This document shows positions 32,178 to 43,399 of a DNA stretch of 64,000 nt, piece by piece. The DNA is from Schistocerca nitens (Eukaryota; Arthropoda; Insecta; Orthoptera; Acrididae): contig NC_064622.1 of the NCBI RefSeq assembly GCF_023898315.1, forward strand, positions 165,870,178 through 165,934,177. Reading direction: 5' to 3'. Under the pieces are notes generated by a model. That model saw only the letters and a list, made by a program, of their open reading frames with translations. It had not been told where the DNA came from and searched no databases. The position numbers and the translations under genes were made by a program. How positions within the stretch are numbered: position 1 is the stretch's first letter; the number at the start of each line of letters is the position of its first letter.

Positions 32178-33869
32178 GTAACAAAACACGCTGCTCCCCT
32201 TTAGATTTTCTGTACTTCTCTATCAGTCCTATCTGATGCCGGTCCCAGAGTGGAGAGCAATACAAAAGTATCAGTCATTCAAGATTTCCACAGGTTCCTG
32301 TTGTCTAAATCGGCTGCCATATTGCAGCTAGGCAATAACCTTTTATCAATTTGTACTCACTTACTTATTTCTGGTTATAAACCCTATCTCATTGATATCA
32401 ACAGCATCTAAAGCAGGGAATTGTCACATCGATACACTGTTCTAATTTTTCATTAGATGAACCTTACATATCTAGAATAATTCCTGTCTTCAGACAATCT
32501 AACAGTTTTCTACGTCTCTTGTGGTTTTGTTTCTGTAAAAGATAACAAAAATTATGACTTAATTATTACATTAATATTGTGGAGACGTTTTTACTACTTA
32601 TATACTGCAGGAAAATGACAATCATTTACAACGCTATTCTCGAAATATATTATCTGGCACGTTGTAAATATTTCTATTTTGCAAAAGTAGACATATGAAG
32701 TATCTAAAAGTGCAGATTATCTTGCAGAAAATTTTATATTCAATATATTGTTGAGAAAAATACATTATCAGATGTTCAGTACGTGTCTCTGTGACACTGA
32801 ATGGTAATATACATAATATATATGCTGGTAGCCAACGCATTACTTCAGATACACATTACCTAAAAATTTACTTGCTTTAGATTGAGAAGTGCCCTTGCAC
32901 ATGTCAACATGTCTGACGGCACACAAATTAGATCATATTTATCCAATATTTGAGAATGAGAGCACTTAGCAACTTCCAACAAACTTTAGACATAATTTCA
33001 AACCTTTTCCTCACTGACACCCGCTACAAAATAATGAAAGGAAGGAAGTTTATTGCTTACTACATTTTCGCTATTCATGCAGCAAAATTTCAGCATCAGG
33101 TATCCCATATTGATTTATTTCTTCTTTGCTGCTAAATCTATTAGCAGTAGATTTTGCAGACAATATCCACATATATCATTGAATGTATCTGCAATCAGTA
33201 AACTAACCACAGTTCAGGAGATATGACGTCATAAATATTAGTATGTGTGAAAAATTGGCTTTTCCTAAGTGGAGCACCAAGTATCCAGACTGTACTCATC
33301 ATCTGTAGAATAACCAGAGGTTTGAAGTTGTTTTATACTCGTATACATAACAAATGTCGTAGATTTTTGCAATAATTTTGAAACAGTTTATTCTGTTCTT
33401 CTCCAGAAATTATGGAGTATCCAATTTATGAGGACTTTGAATCTTAAAGTATTTTCTTCCATGTTCTGTTGACATTTCATGCCTGCCATACGGTAGATGG
33501 CTAAGGAACAAAATACTGTGATATATATCCGGCACACGCAGACGGCCACAGTTTGTCATCCAGTTTAGGTAAAGATCAATGGGTAGAGGTTATCAGCTGG
33601 CACGTTCAGATAGCTGCAAAGACATAATTCTTTAAAATACGCAGTCACCTGCCTAATACAGTGTCACTTGACAGAGATGCATATAAGTGAACAATATTTC
33701 ATAGCTATCAGTACGCTTATATTGACTTGGATGATCCAGAATTCTGGAGATGAATAAAGTAAGTTAGTCGAAGGTAGTGCAAAAAACCGTATTAATTCTG
33801 GTGTATCATTTCAAAACTCCCGTGTCATCTGGACATTGACAGTCTGATCGTAAAAATGACTCTACGTTA
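32178..33869. other. Unassigned, about 1.7 kb, AT-rich
   Basis: No coding frame longer than about 68 codons and no recognised repeat. It may hold old repeats at about 32,190-32,400, but I found no diagnostic motif. Confidence 0.45.
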
Positions 33870-35330
33870 TTTTCACTTTTACTTTACTCAGTAACCCTGG
33901 TGTTGCGGAAAATAATGCCAAGGGAGGAAGTAAAATGGATAAATTAGATACTGTATGGCATATTGTCAAACGGGAGAAAGGACATCAAGTCAGTTTACAA
34001 GTTAACATAACAGTTAAACTAAATGACTATGTTGTGACTGATAATTCACAAGTATTTTTTGCCATCACTTTGTAAATGTAGGAGTAAAAATAGGAATAAA
34101 CGGTTCAGTTGAAGAAGCAAGAGAATATATTAAAAACATAAGTCCGCAAAACTTTAAGCAGCTACATGTAACATCAACATCACATAGCAATTAACAGAAT
34201 ATTAAGGTTTCTAAAAAACAAAAGCACTTATGGTGTGGATGTAATTTCAAACAGAGCACTGGAAAATTGTTCTAACTGAACAAGTAGTAGCCTCAGTGAT
34301 ATATGTAATGCTTCACTGACAGAGGGAGTTTTTCCAAACTGATTAAAATATGCAATTGTTAAACCTCTTTGTAAGTAAGATGTCAAGAGAGACTTGAATA
34401 ATTATTGTCACATTTCCTTAATAGCATATTTTTCCAAAATATTGGAAAAAGTAATTTACTTAAGAGTAATCTCACGTTGAATTAGAAATGATTTACTTAG
34501 CATATCACAGTTTGAATTGCAGGGTGGTTTCTCGACTTAGAATGCTCTTTATATATTCACTCACCAAAAACTAAAAACCCTAAAACCGTCAATTTTTTGC
34601 CCATTTGATCATGTAGATCATGTTACTCTCTTAGAAGAACTTTATCTTTTTATGGAACTGATGGCTTTACACACAAGTGGTTTGAGTCATAATTAACAAA
34701 CAGAACACGAAAGTCTGGGAAGGGTGAAAAATTTTAGTGATTGGAGAGAAACTATGAAGGGCATCGCACAGAGGTCACACCTATTCCTTATGTAAGTGAA
34801 TGACCATCCATATACCACTGAACAAGCAGAATTGGTGCTTACTACTAGTATTATAATAAACTCCACTAGAGAGAAAGCAAGAGAAAGAGCGTAAGGGATG
34901 TTTTTCAAAGAATTATTAACTGTGTCCATAAATTTTGGAAAAACGACATTTCATTCATTTCTGTACAACAAATAGAGTCATACCAACAATTGATGTAGCG
35001 CGTGATCAGGGATCGGTAAATAAAGCAGAATACTCCAAATTCTTCGGTGTACTTGTCGATAAAAACTTGAAACAGAAGAAACGTATTAGTGAGCTACTCA
35101 AACAATTAAGTTCAGCCACCTTTGCTCTTCGTGTAATTGCTAATCTTGGAAACAAACGAATCAATCTCCTGACATATTCTGCATATTTTCATTCAACAAA
35201 GTCTTATGGAATAATTGTTTTGGGGTGGATAGTGTGCCACGATGAATACAGGCATGCATCAGTGCAAGAGGACGTGCTACTGGGTATTAGAGGTACCGGT
35301 GTGTACAGCAATCTGGACCACCACCTCTGA
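33870..35330 (+). mobile_element. LINE reverse-transcriptase remnant
   Basis: The plus strand begins with an RT linker-like stretch (WHIVKREKGHQVS near 33,957) and passes a decayed finger region near 34,350-34,470. It ends in a 131-codon frame (34,935-35,330) with KFFGVLVDKNLKQKK, LSSATFALRVIAN and STKSYGIIVLGW, a jockey-like thumb/C-terminal region. The palm with the catalytic aspartates is not recognisable. Many stops lie upstream. Confidence 0.65.
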
Positions 35331-35602
35331 AGGACTCCCCGTATGATGGTACAACATGCAATGTGTGGTTTTCATGGGCAATAAAAAGGGCGGAAATGAT
35401 GTTTATGTTGATCTCTATTCTGTACAAGTTCCGGAACTCTCGGAACGGAGGTGACGCAAAACTTTTTTTGATGTGTGTATAGGCCAGAGATCGGTTGACA
35501 AAATAAATTAACACTGAATAATATACTAAATACTTTGCTTTTAATTTGTGATATCAAAAGATGAAATTTCGACGTACTAATGAAAAATGCTTACCTCTAA
35601 GG
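35331..35602. other. Unassigned, probably dispersed repeat
   Basis: Contains 'gcaatgtgtggttttcatgg' and 'gttccggaactctcggaacg', an imperfect hairpin. The identity of the repeat is not known to me. Confidence 0.35.
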
Positions 35603-36868
35603 TATGAGATGTGGCTAAAATAACGGGACTAATGCCGTCACAGAGTTAAATAGGCATGCTCCAAAGAAGAATGACCAATAACTGTGAAGCATCAAGCGTT
35701 CGAAAGCGGCATCTCTGGTTCTGTAGAGAAATCTGTGTGGCCATGTCCTCCGTTGGTACAAAAATAGCTACTTTGTTTTGACTGAAAAATTATAAGTGCA
35801 ATAATTGATCACAGAACTGTAGTGAAGTTTCACATGAAACTGCTATTGCAACCTATCTTTTACTAAAAGAAGTTTATAGGGAAGAGAGTTTATCACGTAT
35901 GCGAATTTTTGAGTGGTTCAAGCGTTTCAATGATGGCCGAGATGATGTCGAAGGTGACTCAGATCGGAGGCGCCCTTCAACATAAAAAAATGGATGAAAA
36001 TATGAAAAAATAGATGATCTGATTCGATCTGACCGTCGGTTGAGTATTCCATCGATTGCTAAAACTGTAGGAATTGACAAAGAATGCATAAAGCAAATTG
36101 TACGTAACCAATTTAACATGAGAAAAGTGTGCGGGAAAACTGTTCCGAAAATACTCAAGACAGAACAAAAAGGAACTCGTGAAAATGTTTGTACTGACAC
36201 TTTGAATACCACTGAAAATGATCCTTATTTCTTGGTTTTTCACTTTTGATCAGGAACCGAAGCGCCGATCGATGCAATGGTAGGACCCACCTTCACCGAG
36301 AGCGAAAAAAACCTTGAATGTGGGAATTAAGATACAAAGCGATGATGATTTTTTTTCTACATGCAAGAAATTGTGGATCTTCACTGGGTTCTGAATGACA
36401 AACTGTTGATCAACATTACTATCTTGAGGGTCTTGCCAAACTCCGTGAGAAAATAAGAAAAAAAGGACCCGAGTTGTGAAAGAACAAGTCATGGGATCTG
36501 CATCAAGACAATGCATCTGCTCGTACCGCACTGTCTGTCAGAAGGTTTCTAGCGAAGCACAGCATCCCATTGTGAAACCAACTACCTTATACGCGAGATC
36601 TAGCACAATGTGATTTTTATCTAGCCCCCAAGGTCAAATCTGCATTAAAAGGAACAAGATTTCAGCCGTTGAAGCGGTGAAAGAAATTGTGGCATGCGTC
36701 ATCAAGGAGTTCACAGAGGAAAACTTCATGTAGTGTTTCCATCAACGTAAAATTCGGATGGAGCGTTGTAGGGATAAAGGAGGGGGGTGGCAATAACTAA
36801 ATTTCTACGTTTTTTTTAAAAAAAGTTTTGCAGCAACAGTCCCGTTATTTTACAGCCACATCTCGTAT
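35603..36868 (+). mobile_element. mariner transposon, full length, decayed
   Basis: Termini 'tatgagatgtggctaaaata' and the complement of 'ttacagccacatctcgta' form imperfect inverted repeats bounded by TA. Plus-strand pieces include IFEWFKRFNDGRDD near 35,910, SIPSIAKTVGIDKECIKQIV near 36,043 and LHQDNASARTAL near 36,500. The third block is PYTRDLAQCDFYL near 36,590. The second and third aspartates are 34 residues apart if the intervening stop codon is counted (DD34D). Frameshifts and stops show that it is dead. Confidence 0.85.
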
Positions 36869-37835
36869 AACAGTAATCTACCTTCAATAAAATATTGACG
36901 GGGTAATTTCCAGACGTTTATGATGCTGTAATTTTTGTGAACTTCTTGTCAAATTTATTTCTTGGGGCACAACACGTTATCAAACTCAACTGATCAGCTG
37001 CTGAGTATATAACTTGGCGCTTTTTGAATCCAGCCCCTTCGATGCCTATGTTTGTATCAAAAAGTAGTGTTTCTTTCACTGTTTTTGTAAAAAAAATTAA
37101 ATGATATTCCTCGTATTTGACTTTGGAGAGCGAAATACACGATGCTGAAGACGCGACGGCTTGCAAACGAACGCCCGCTGGTCTGCGACTGCGACTTGCC
37201 GTGGCGGTGACCTTAACGTTCGCGGAATGATGTCACCGCCGTTGGTTGCTACTCAACGCCAACGCAAGCTCTCTCTCTCTCTCTCTCTCCCTGAGCCACG
37301 CTTCGTTTTAATTTTTAGCCTCAGTCATTACTATTCGCCACCTGTCTCCGAACAATGGACACTAGCTGGTTACGAGCATGAGCGGAAGGGACTATCAGTT
37401 TTAGGCTGCCATCTCTAATCTGAGTAGGAGGACGCTGGAAAACGAGCTACTTGTATTGCATTCAGCAATATTTTTACGGAAACCGAAGGTTATCTGAGAT
37501 GTGCAGGCAAAAACGTTACTCCTGTTTAGAAGTATATCTGTTGTCCGTACGTCGTCAGGAGACAGCATTCAAACAAATACAAATGGAATATGGGCGCCGG
37601 AGAGATGACCGTTGGTTTTGCGCGCCGGTTAATCTGGGCGGGGTCGTTTAGGTCTCCTCACCCGTCTAGCCGATTCCTTGGCTGATTTCCTCGTGTACCT
37701 GGCACAGTAGCTTTCTTTTTATTTTTTCCTACCTGTGTAGATTTCTAATGGAGTCTTCCGTTTCTCGTCACCCTTCATTAGAGATCTCATATTTCAGGCA
37801 ATAACTACTTCATAGCCCTGTGTTGCTCTTCCCGT
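36869..37835. other. Unassigned; GC-rich patch and CT microsatellite
   Basis: 37,140-37,270 is noticeably richer in GC and CpG than its surroundings and is followed by (CT)n at about 37,267-37,290. Open frames of 66-85 codons at 37,161-37,651 show no family motif. 37,034-37,092 is repeated at about 38,907-38,965. Confidence 0.4.
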
Positions 37836-38011
37836 CGTGTGGTTCTAGGCGCTTCAGTCTGGAACCGCGCTGCTGCTACGGTCGCAGGTTCGAATCCTGC
37901 CTCGGGCATGGTGTGTGTGATGTATTTAGGTTAGTTAGGTTTAATAGTTTTAAGTCTAGGGGACTGATGACTTCAGATGTTAAGTCGCATAGCCATTTGA
38001 ACGATTTTGAA
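37836..38011 (+). mobile_element. tRNA-derived SINE (family B), slightly shortened
   Basis: Starts within the head ('gtggttctaggcgcttcagt'), has B box 'ggttcgaatcc', and ends 'gccatttgaacgattttg'. Duplications 'gctcttcccgt' (37,825-37,835) and 'gctcctcccgt' (38,012-38,022) differ at one base. Confidence 0.88.
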
Positions 38012-38022
38012 GCTCCTCCCGT

Positions 38023-38969
38023 ACTATCCTTAGCAGTTTGATTAACTCAGCTCATATATTGAAGTCTTTCTCTGCTGTACTATTCTTAGCAATCTGATTA
38101 TCCCAGCACGCATTTCGAAGACAACAGCTTACTGTAGCCGTAATTTATGCTACTTTACGTCCAAAACAGAGTTTTAATCGCAGCCAGTACTTTCATTGTT
38201 TCTAAAGTTTCCCGTACTTTGAATATTACTTTGTTGACAATCTTGTGGCAACATCGGAAGTGAAACGCGAAGGAAACAAATTAAAAGATTACACAGTGCT
38301 ACAGCGAACACCTAAACTGCATGCAACCAATTAATTCTTACCAGTTCCACTGTGCTGATAACTACCATCACAAACAAAATTGAAATTTCGCTCTGATTTT
38401 TGTTTTACGAAGTTTTTTATCCATAAAAGAAAACAGAAGATATTCACTGTCAAAAACTCTTACATATGACAAGAATGAAAGAATATAATAAAATATTATT
38501 CAGCATTCAAGACATAACAGTTCAGTACCTTATTACAGTTAGTAATGCAGCTGGTAGTGATTGTAATTGGTCCTTCTGTTTTGTTCCAAGGCGAATTTTA
38601 AACAACTAACGAAATATTTTGCTAGGGAAATAAATCATGAAGTATATCTTGTGGCCGGCAGATTCGAGGACTTTTCAAAGACAAGCAGTTGGTGATATTT
38701 TACACGGTGATGAAAAGGCTGAATTTGAAAGTTTTTAAAATATTGACTGCTTACTACTATAAAGCTTTTAACACATACACCGTAAGTACACTCTAAGGTA
38801 AGACAAAGAAAACCACGCACCACGAAGGAATTATCCGAATGGGATGGAAATCAGTACATGTGATTTACGTGTACAGACAAACAAATGATCACAATTTCAG
38901 AAAAATTGCCCCTTCGATGCCCATGTTTGTATCAAAAAGTTGTTTTTCTTTCTCTGTTTTTGTAAAACC
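38023..38969. other. Unassigned, AT-rich
   Basis: No gene or recognised element, apart from the 60-bp segment near 38,907-38,965 that repeats 37,034-37,092 ('ccccttcgatgcc.atgtttgtatcaaaaagt'). Confidence 0.4.
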
Positions 38970-39085
38970 GCCTATCCCTTGATGCACAAAATATGTCCTA
39001 TCAAATAATCTATTCTTTTACTCACGTTGAGCCACAAATTTCTTCTCTCCCCAATTCTATCCAGTACCTCCTTTACTTTGGTAAG
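38970..39085 (-). mobile_element. LINE 3' coding fragment
   Basis: The minus strand reads EVLDRIGERRNLWLNVSK and YLIGHILCIKG, matching the C-terminal region of the LINE at 5,894-7,770 ('EVLNRIGEKGNMWHNL', 'LVGHILRHQG'). Confidence 0.65.
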
Positions 39086-39094
39086 TGTGTGATG

Positions 39095-39287
39095 GGTACC
39101 CTGTATTCTTACGTCGTACCAACTGAACTGATGGAGCGCTTCACTAAACATCACATGTGAAAGGAAACGGTCACTTTCCATTTCTACGACCAAAATGATT
39201 TCGCAAAACTCTATACATTGCTGCTCATCACCATCGTGAAGGGCTTGAAACAACTGAATCATGTACTGTTTGAAACTCACAAGAGCT
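39095..39287 (-). mobile_element. DDE transposase fragment, related to 45,290-45,500
   Basis: The minus strand reads FKQYMIQLFQALHDGDEQQC, then EMESDRFLSHVMFSEALHQ and WYDVRIQGTHH. It aligns with the piece at 45,290-45,490 over about 190 bp, sharing for example 'aagggcttgaaacaactgaa'. The 'F..V.FS.EA....' stretch resembles the first acidic block of an IS630/Tc1-like transposase. Confidence 0.55.
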
Positions 39288-39289
39288 GA

Positions 39290-39415
39290 GTGCACCCCAC
39301 TTGCCAACAGCACTCCGCAGACCGGATGGCCACCCATCCAAGTGCTAGCTCAGCCCGACAGAGCTTAACTTCGGTGATCTGACGGGAACCGGTTTTACCA
39401 CTGGGGGAAGGCTCA
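39290..39415 (-). mobile_element. 5S-rRNA-derived SINE, fragment
   Basis: The reverse complement contains 5S rRNA landmarks: 'gatcaccgaagttaagctct' and 'cacttggatgggtggccatc', followed by a non-5S body ('gctgttggcaagtggggtgc'). It is not a functional 5S gene because the sequence diverges after the internal promoter region. A longer copy is at 42,800-43,045. Confidence 0.8.
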
Positions 39416-40043
39416 ATAAGGCGTTTGTCCACCTCTGGCTCTCATGCAAGAAGTTATTCGGCGTGGCACTGCTTACCAGAGTAGTTCGCTGTCCCACTAT
39501 TGGTATCCCACCGCTGTCCGGGACGTCTCCAGACACTTCTTCGTTGGTCATCGGGGCTCAGTTATAAGCGGGAATCATCACTCTAGCCAATGATATTCTA
39601 TGCCGAAGACATGTCAGGAAACACACTGGACAGCGGCGGGATACCAACCTGACTGTCGCCCGCCGTACTGCCCGAAAACCAGGAGTATTGGTCTGGGGTG
39701 GCATTTCGTTTCGTAGCGAGACCTCCTTGGTTTTCACCTGCTGCACCGTTACAGTGCAGCGGTACTTCGGCCATGTTCTATGCCCCGTTTTGTTGCCCTT
39801 CATTTCAACAAGATAATGCCCACCCGCGCACCGCTTATCTTCGTGCTTGCCAAACCCTACCTTGGCCAGCGAGGTCGCCGATCGCTCCCTAACCGAAAAC
39901 GTTTCAAGCAGGGCGCTCCAACCAACTCTGGATTTTAACGACCTGATGCGTCAGCTGGAAGGAATTTCGAATTTCGCACGATACCCCACAGGATGACATT
40001 CGACGACTCTATCAATCAATGCTACGCCGTATAACTGCTTGCA
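39416..40043 (+). mobile_element. Tc1-like transposon remnant, left part
   Basis: Plus-strand pieces include VLVWGGISFRSE (about 39,685), characteristic of the 'V.VWG.IS' block of Tc1 transposases. Next comes FQQDNAHPRTAYL near 39,808, with the catalytic Asp kept, then a C-terminus-like stretch (DDIRRLYQSMLRRITACI by sense) up to the mariner insertion at 40,044. The sequence continues after the mariner at 41,296. Confidence 0.75.
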
Positions 40044-41295
40044 TACGAGGGGCGTTTGAAAAGTCCGTGCAAAGTCCGAGAGATGGCACCACCGGCGTGA
40101 ATCGACGTCATGTTTAGTTAGTAGCATCTTTGGAAATAACGCACACCAAGTTTCAGCCATATTGGTCTATTTCTTTGTGTTTGGCATTCGTGTGAATCAA
40201 GGATGTCGAGTGATTGTCAAAAAATGGACGTAAAAGAATTTCGTTTGGCGATTAAACATTACTTTATGAAAGGCAAAACGCCTCAGTAGACTAAAAAGAA
40301 TCTTAATAAACATTAGGGTGACACTGCACCTTCGATTAGAACAGTTTATAAGTGGTTTCAAGATTTTCGGAGTGGCCATACGGGCACAATTGATGCTGAA
40401 CGTTCTAGACGCCCTGTGGAGGTTACGACTCTAGAAATCATTGATAAAATCCATGATATGGTGCTGGATGACCGAAGATTAAAGGTGCGTGAGATTGCTA
40501 GTGCTATGGGCATCTCGAATGAACGGGTACATAATATTTTGCATAAACATTTGGACATGAGAAAGCTATCCGCAAGATGGGATCCGCGATTACTCACGCT
40601 TGACCAAAACCGGAATCGTATGAAGTGTTGCAAGGATGGTTTGCAGCTGTTCAGGAAGAATGCGCAGGTCTTTAAGCGTCATTTCGTCACTGTGGATGAA
40701 ACATGGATACATTACTATGTTCCTGAGACCAAACAACAATCTAAACAATGGGTTACCAAGGGAAAATCTGCACCAAAAAAGGCGAAGACCATTCCTTTGA
40801 CCGGAAAGGTTATGGCGACTGTCTTTTGGGATTCGCAAGGGATAATCCTCATCGACTATATGGAAGAGGGTAAAACCGAGCTGCAAGGAAAACGACGGCG
40901 ATTGGACCGCAAAAAAGTCCTTTTCTATCACGACAATGCACCAGCACACACATCAGCAGTTGTGGTCGCAAAATTAATGGAAATAAGATTCCAACTCGTT
41001 TCACATCCCCCCTATTCTCCAGACTTGGCTCCCTCGGACTAATGTTTGTTTCCTAATTTGAAGAAATGGCTGTCGGGACAAAGATTTTATTCAAACGAGG
41101 AGGTAATTGCAGCAACTAATAGCTATTTTGCAGACTTGGGCAATTCCTATTATTCGGAAGGGATCAACAAATTAGAACAGCGTTGGACGAAGTGTATAAG
41201 TCTAAAAGTAGACTATGTCGAAAAATAAAAAAAGGTTTACCCCAAACATGTAAGCAGTTTTTATTTTTGCACGGACTTTTCAAACGCACCTCGTA
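40044..41295 (+). mobile_element. mariner transposon, nearly intact
   Basis: Inverted repeats 'acgaggggcgtttgaaaagt' and the complement of 'acttttcaaacgcacctcgt' differ at one or two positions, and TA lies at both ends (40,044-40,045 and 41,294-41,295). It is inserted in the Tc1 remnant, whose sequence resumes directly after. The transposase frame is described separately. Among the transposons in the window this is the best preserved. Confidence 0.92.
40203..41228 (+). pseudogene. mariner transposase, 341 codons, three in-frame stops
   Basis: A single reading frame runs from ATG 40,203 (MSSDCQKMDVKEF) to the stop at 41,226-41,228 without a frameshift. It is broken only by stops at about 40,287, 40,317 and 41,040. 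The usual mariner length is about 345 residues. N-terminal HTH segments (KWFQDFRSGHTGT; LKVREIASAMGISNERVHNIL) precede the catalytic domain: VDETWIHYY, then YHDNAPAHTS, then YSPDLAPSD. The last two aspartates are 34 residues apart (DD34D). WVTKGKSAPKKAK lies between. All three catalytic aspartates are present. It acts, or once acted, by cut-and-paste at TA sites. Confidence 0.92.
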
Positions 41296-41400
41296 AGGGC
41301 CAGAGTTGGATCAACGCTTATTGAATTGCTCAATTTTTGAAGCTCTTTTTCTTGAATAAAACATCCAGTTTTTCTGAAATTATAATCATTTGTTTGTCCG
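41296..41400 (+). mobile_element. Tc1-like remnant, right part
   Basis: Resumes the host of the mariner: 'agggccagagttggatcaac' and 'ttcttgaataaaacatccag' read as the 3' end of a Tc1-type element. The exact terminus is unclear because the next LINE begins nearby. Confidence 0.5.
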
Positions 41401-42790
41401 TACATGTACATCTAAAACTAAAAAACAAAACTCCGCCCAAACAGGCCATGAAGGCCCAATGGTATGGACCGGCCGGCGTGTCATCCTGAGCCCACAAGCG
41501 GTACTTGTTGGTTTCCAAGCGGTACTTGTTGGTCACTCTAAGCTCATTAGCCCAAAACATCGGGAATCCGTACCATCTCTTATCCTAAATGGAACAAATA
41601 TTAACTTCTCTCCCTCAGCAAAGAGTTTGGGAGTTATAATAGATGAAAATCTAAATTGGACAGAGCATGTAACTGCAGTGTGCAAAAAAGCATCAGCATC
41701 CCTTCATGTCCTACAAAAATATAAAAAACTCTTCCCTTTCGATCTGAAAAAGAAATTAGTACAAACGCTTATACTCCCAATCATTGACTACAGTGATATT
41801 ATCCTACAAGGCCTCTCTCAGGAAAATTCGCGACGTCTAGAACTGGTCATGAATGCCTGCGTCCGATATATCTGTGACGTTCGACTTTTGGATCACATTT
41901 CACCAGCATATGCAAAATTGTCCTGGCTGCGTGCAGACAAACGCAGAGATTTCCATACACTCTGTCTCATCTACAGCCTTATAAATATACACTGTCCCTC
42001 ATATCTCTCCTCGTCCCTAATGCTCATGTCGGAACAACATGACAGAAACAGACGTTCCCATTATAATAAAATCCTCTGTGTTCCACTGCATCGCTCAGTC
42101 ACCTTCTCCAAGTCCTTTACAGTAGCAGGAACCCGACTATGGAATAACCTCCCTCGTTATGTTAGAGAACTTAAAAACGTGTCCGGCTTCAAAAAACAGT
42201 TAATGACGTATCTACTTAAGCAACAGTAATGCCTTCCTCTGTACATGAATGCACTTCACCTCATTACTTCCCTCTTTCCCCCTCCTTAAATCTCCCTTCC
42301 CCAAAACTCGCTACACTAGTAAACATCTACTTTACACACCAAGATATTAATGTACATCTGCACAAATCTTCATTACTATTGCCAATTTTTCTCATGTTTA
42401 TCATTATTATTTGATTTTTTACTGTTATTATTATTGCTTTTATCATGATCTGTATGTATAGCACCTGTTGTAAAATACTGCCAGCATTTACTTTATTAGG
42501 TCTTAGTCATGTTTATCATTATTATTTGACTTTTTTTTACTGTTATTATTATTGCTTTTATCATAATCTGTATGTATAGCACCTGTTGTAAAAATACTGC
42601 CGCATTTACTTTATTAGGTCTTAGTCACTACTCTTTATTCATATTGTCACTAGAGTAATCTAATTTTCTCATTTAAACTATTGTCATGAGGTAACTCTGA
42701 TGTGTGAAATACTGCATGTGTGGAACACTGGTCCGTTGTAAGAGAGGGCCTGATGGCCCTAATCTGATCAGGTTAAATAAATAAATAAGT
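41401..42790 (+). mobile_element. LINE 3' portion with TAAA tail
   Basis: An open frame (41,390-42,229) is in frame with a non-LTR retrotransposon C-terminus from about 41,560: KSLGVIIDENLNWTEH, LVQTLILPIIDYSDIILQG, RLELVMNACVRYICDVR, DHISPAY and RLWNNLPRYVRELKNVSGFK. This is the region after the RT active site in jockey/CR1-like elements. The frame is intact to its stop at 42,229. A 3' UTR of about 550 bp follows, with an internal 115-bp tandem duplication, ending in (TAAA)n at 42,773-42,788. The element is 5'-truncated, so the catalytic YADD is missing. Confidence 0.85.
42392..42624. repeat. Tandem duplication of about 115 bp in the LINE 3' UTR
   Basis: Units at 42,392-42,506 and 42,507-42,624 both run 'tcatgtttatcattattatt' to 'tttattaggtcttag', with small indels in T and A runs. 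It lies downstream of the stop codon and may be a family feature or a replication slip. Confidence 0.9.
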
Positions 42791-42799
42791 AACTGGATG

Positions 42800-43045
42800 C
42801 GGATATAGAGGGCATATGGTCAGCACGTCGCTCTCCCGGCCGTATGTCAATTTCCGAGACCGGAGCCGCTACTTCTCAATCAAGTATCTCCTCAGTTTGC
42901 CTCACAAGGTCTGAGTGCACCCCGCTTGCCAACAGCGCTCGGCAGACCGGATGGTCACCCATCCAAATGCTAGCCCAGTCCGACAGCGCTTAACTTCGGT
43001 GATCTGACGGGAACCGGTGCTACCACTGCGGGAAGGCCGTTGGTG
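42800..43045 (-). mobile_element. 5S-rRNA-derived SINE
   Basis: The minus strand has 5S rRNA internal-promoter-like sequence ('gttcccgtcagatcaccgaa', 'catttggatgggtgaccatc') and then a body with 'gccgagcgctgttggcaagc', 'gaggcaaactgaggagatac' and 'tccggtctcgg'. The body is longer than in the fragment at 39,290. Homology to 5S ends after the promoter region, as in SINE3-type elements. Confidence 0.85.
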
Positions 43046-43399
43046 TACATGTACATCGCAGCTACCGATTTCTGTTCCTTCTGGGTAATTCCTTCGTGGT
43101 GCTTTTTCTTAATTTTTAGCTTAAAAATAGGGCTAAGAACTTTTTTATTTTCAAAAGAGCTATCCGATTTTACAAGGGAATATCTTTTATTCATACACAT
43201 ACAAACTGTACTTTTGCGAGCATCTCTGGAGTTATTGCATTCACTGTTATTGCTATGTGGGAAGCACACGGACAGAACCTCTCACAAAGCCCCACAAAAG
43301 AAGAATGGCATACCGCGAGACAGCCGACCTCGGGGACCAGTGGTGGAGCGCGAGATCGTACGCCCCTTACAGTTGATCAATCCTTCAGGTAGCTCATCG
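43046..43399. other. Unassigned spacer
   Basis: A plus-strand frame of 138 codons (43,040-43,456) starts in the SINE and ends in the inverted repeat. It has no family motif and I regard it as chance. Confidence 0.4.

Noticed and set aside
42930-43030. 5S rRNA gene on the minus strand
   Set aside because: Only the internal promoter-like half matches 5S rRNA; the rest is SINE body, and the matching part carries substitutions.
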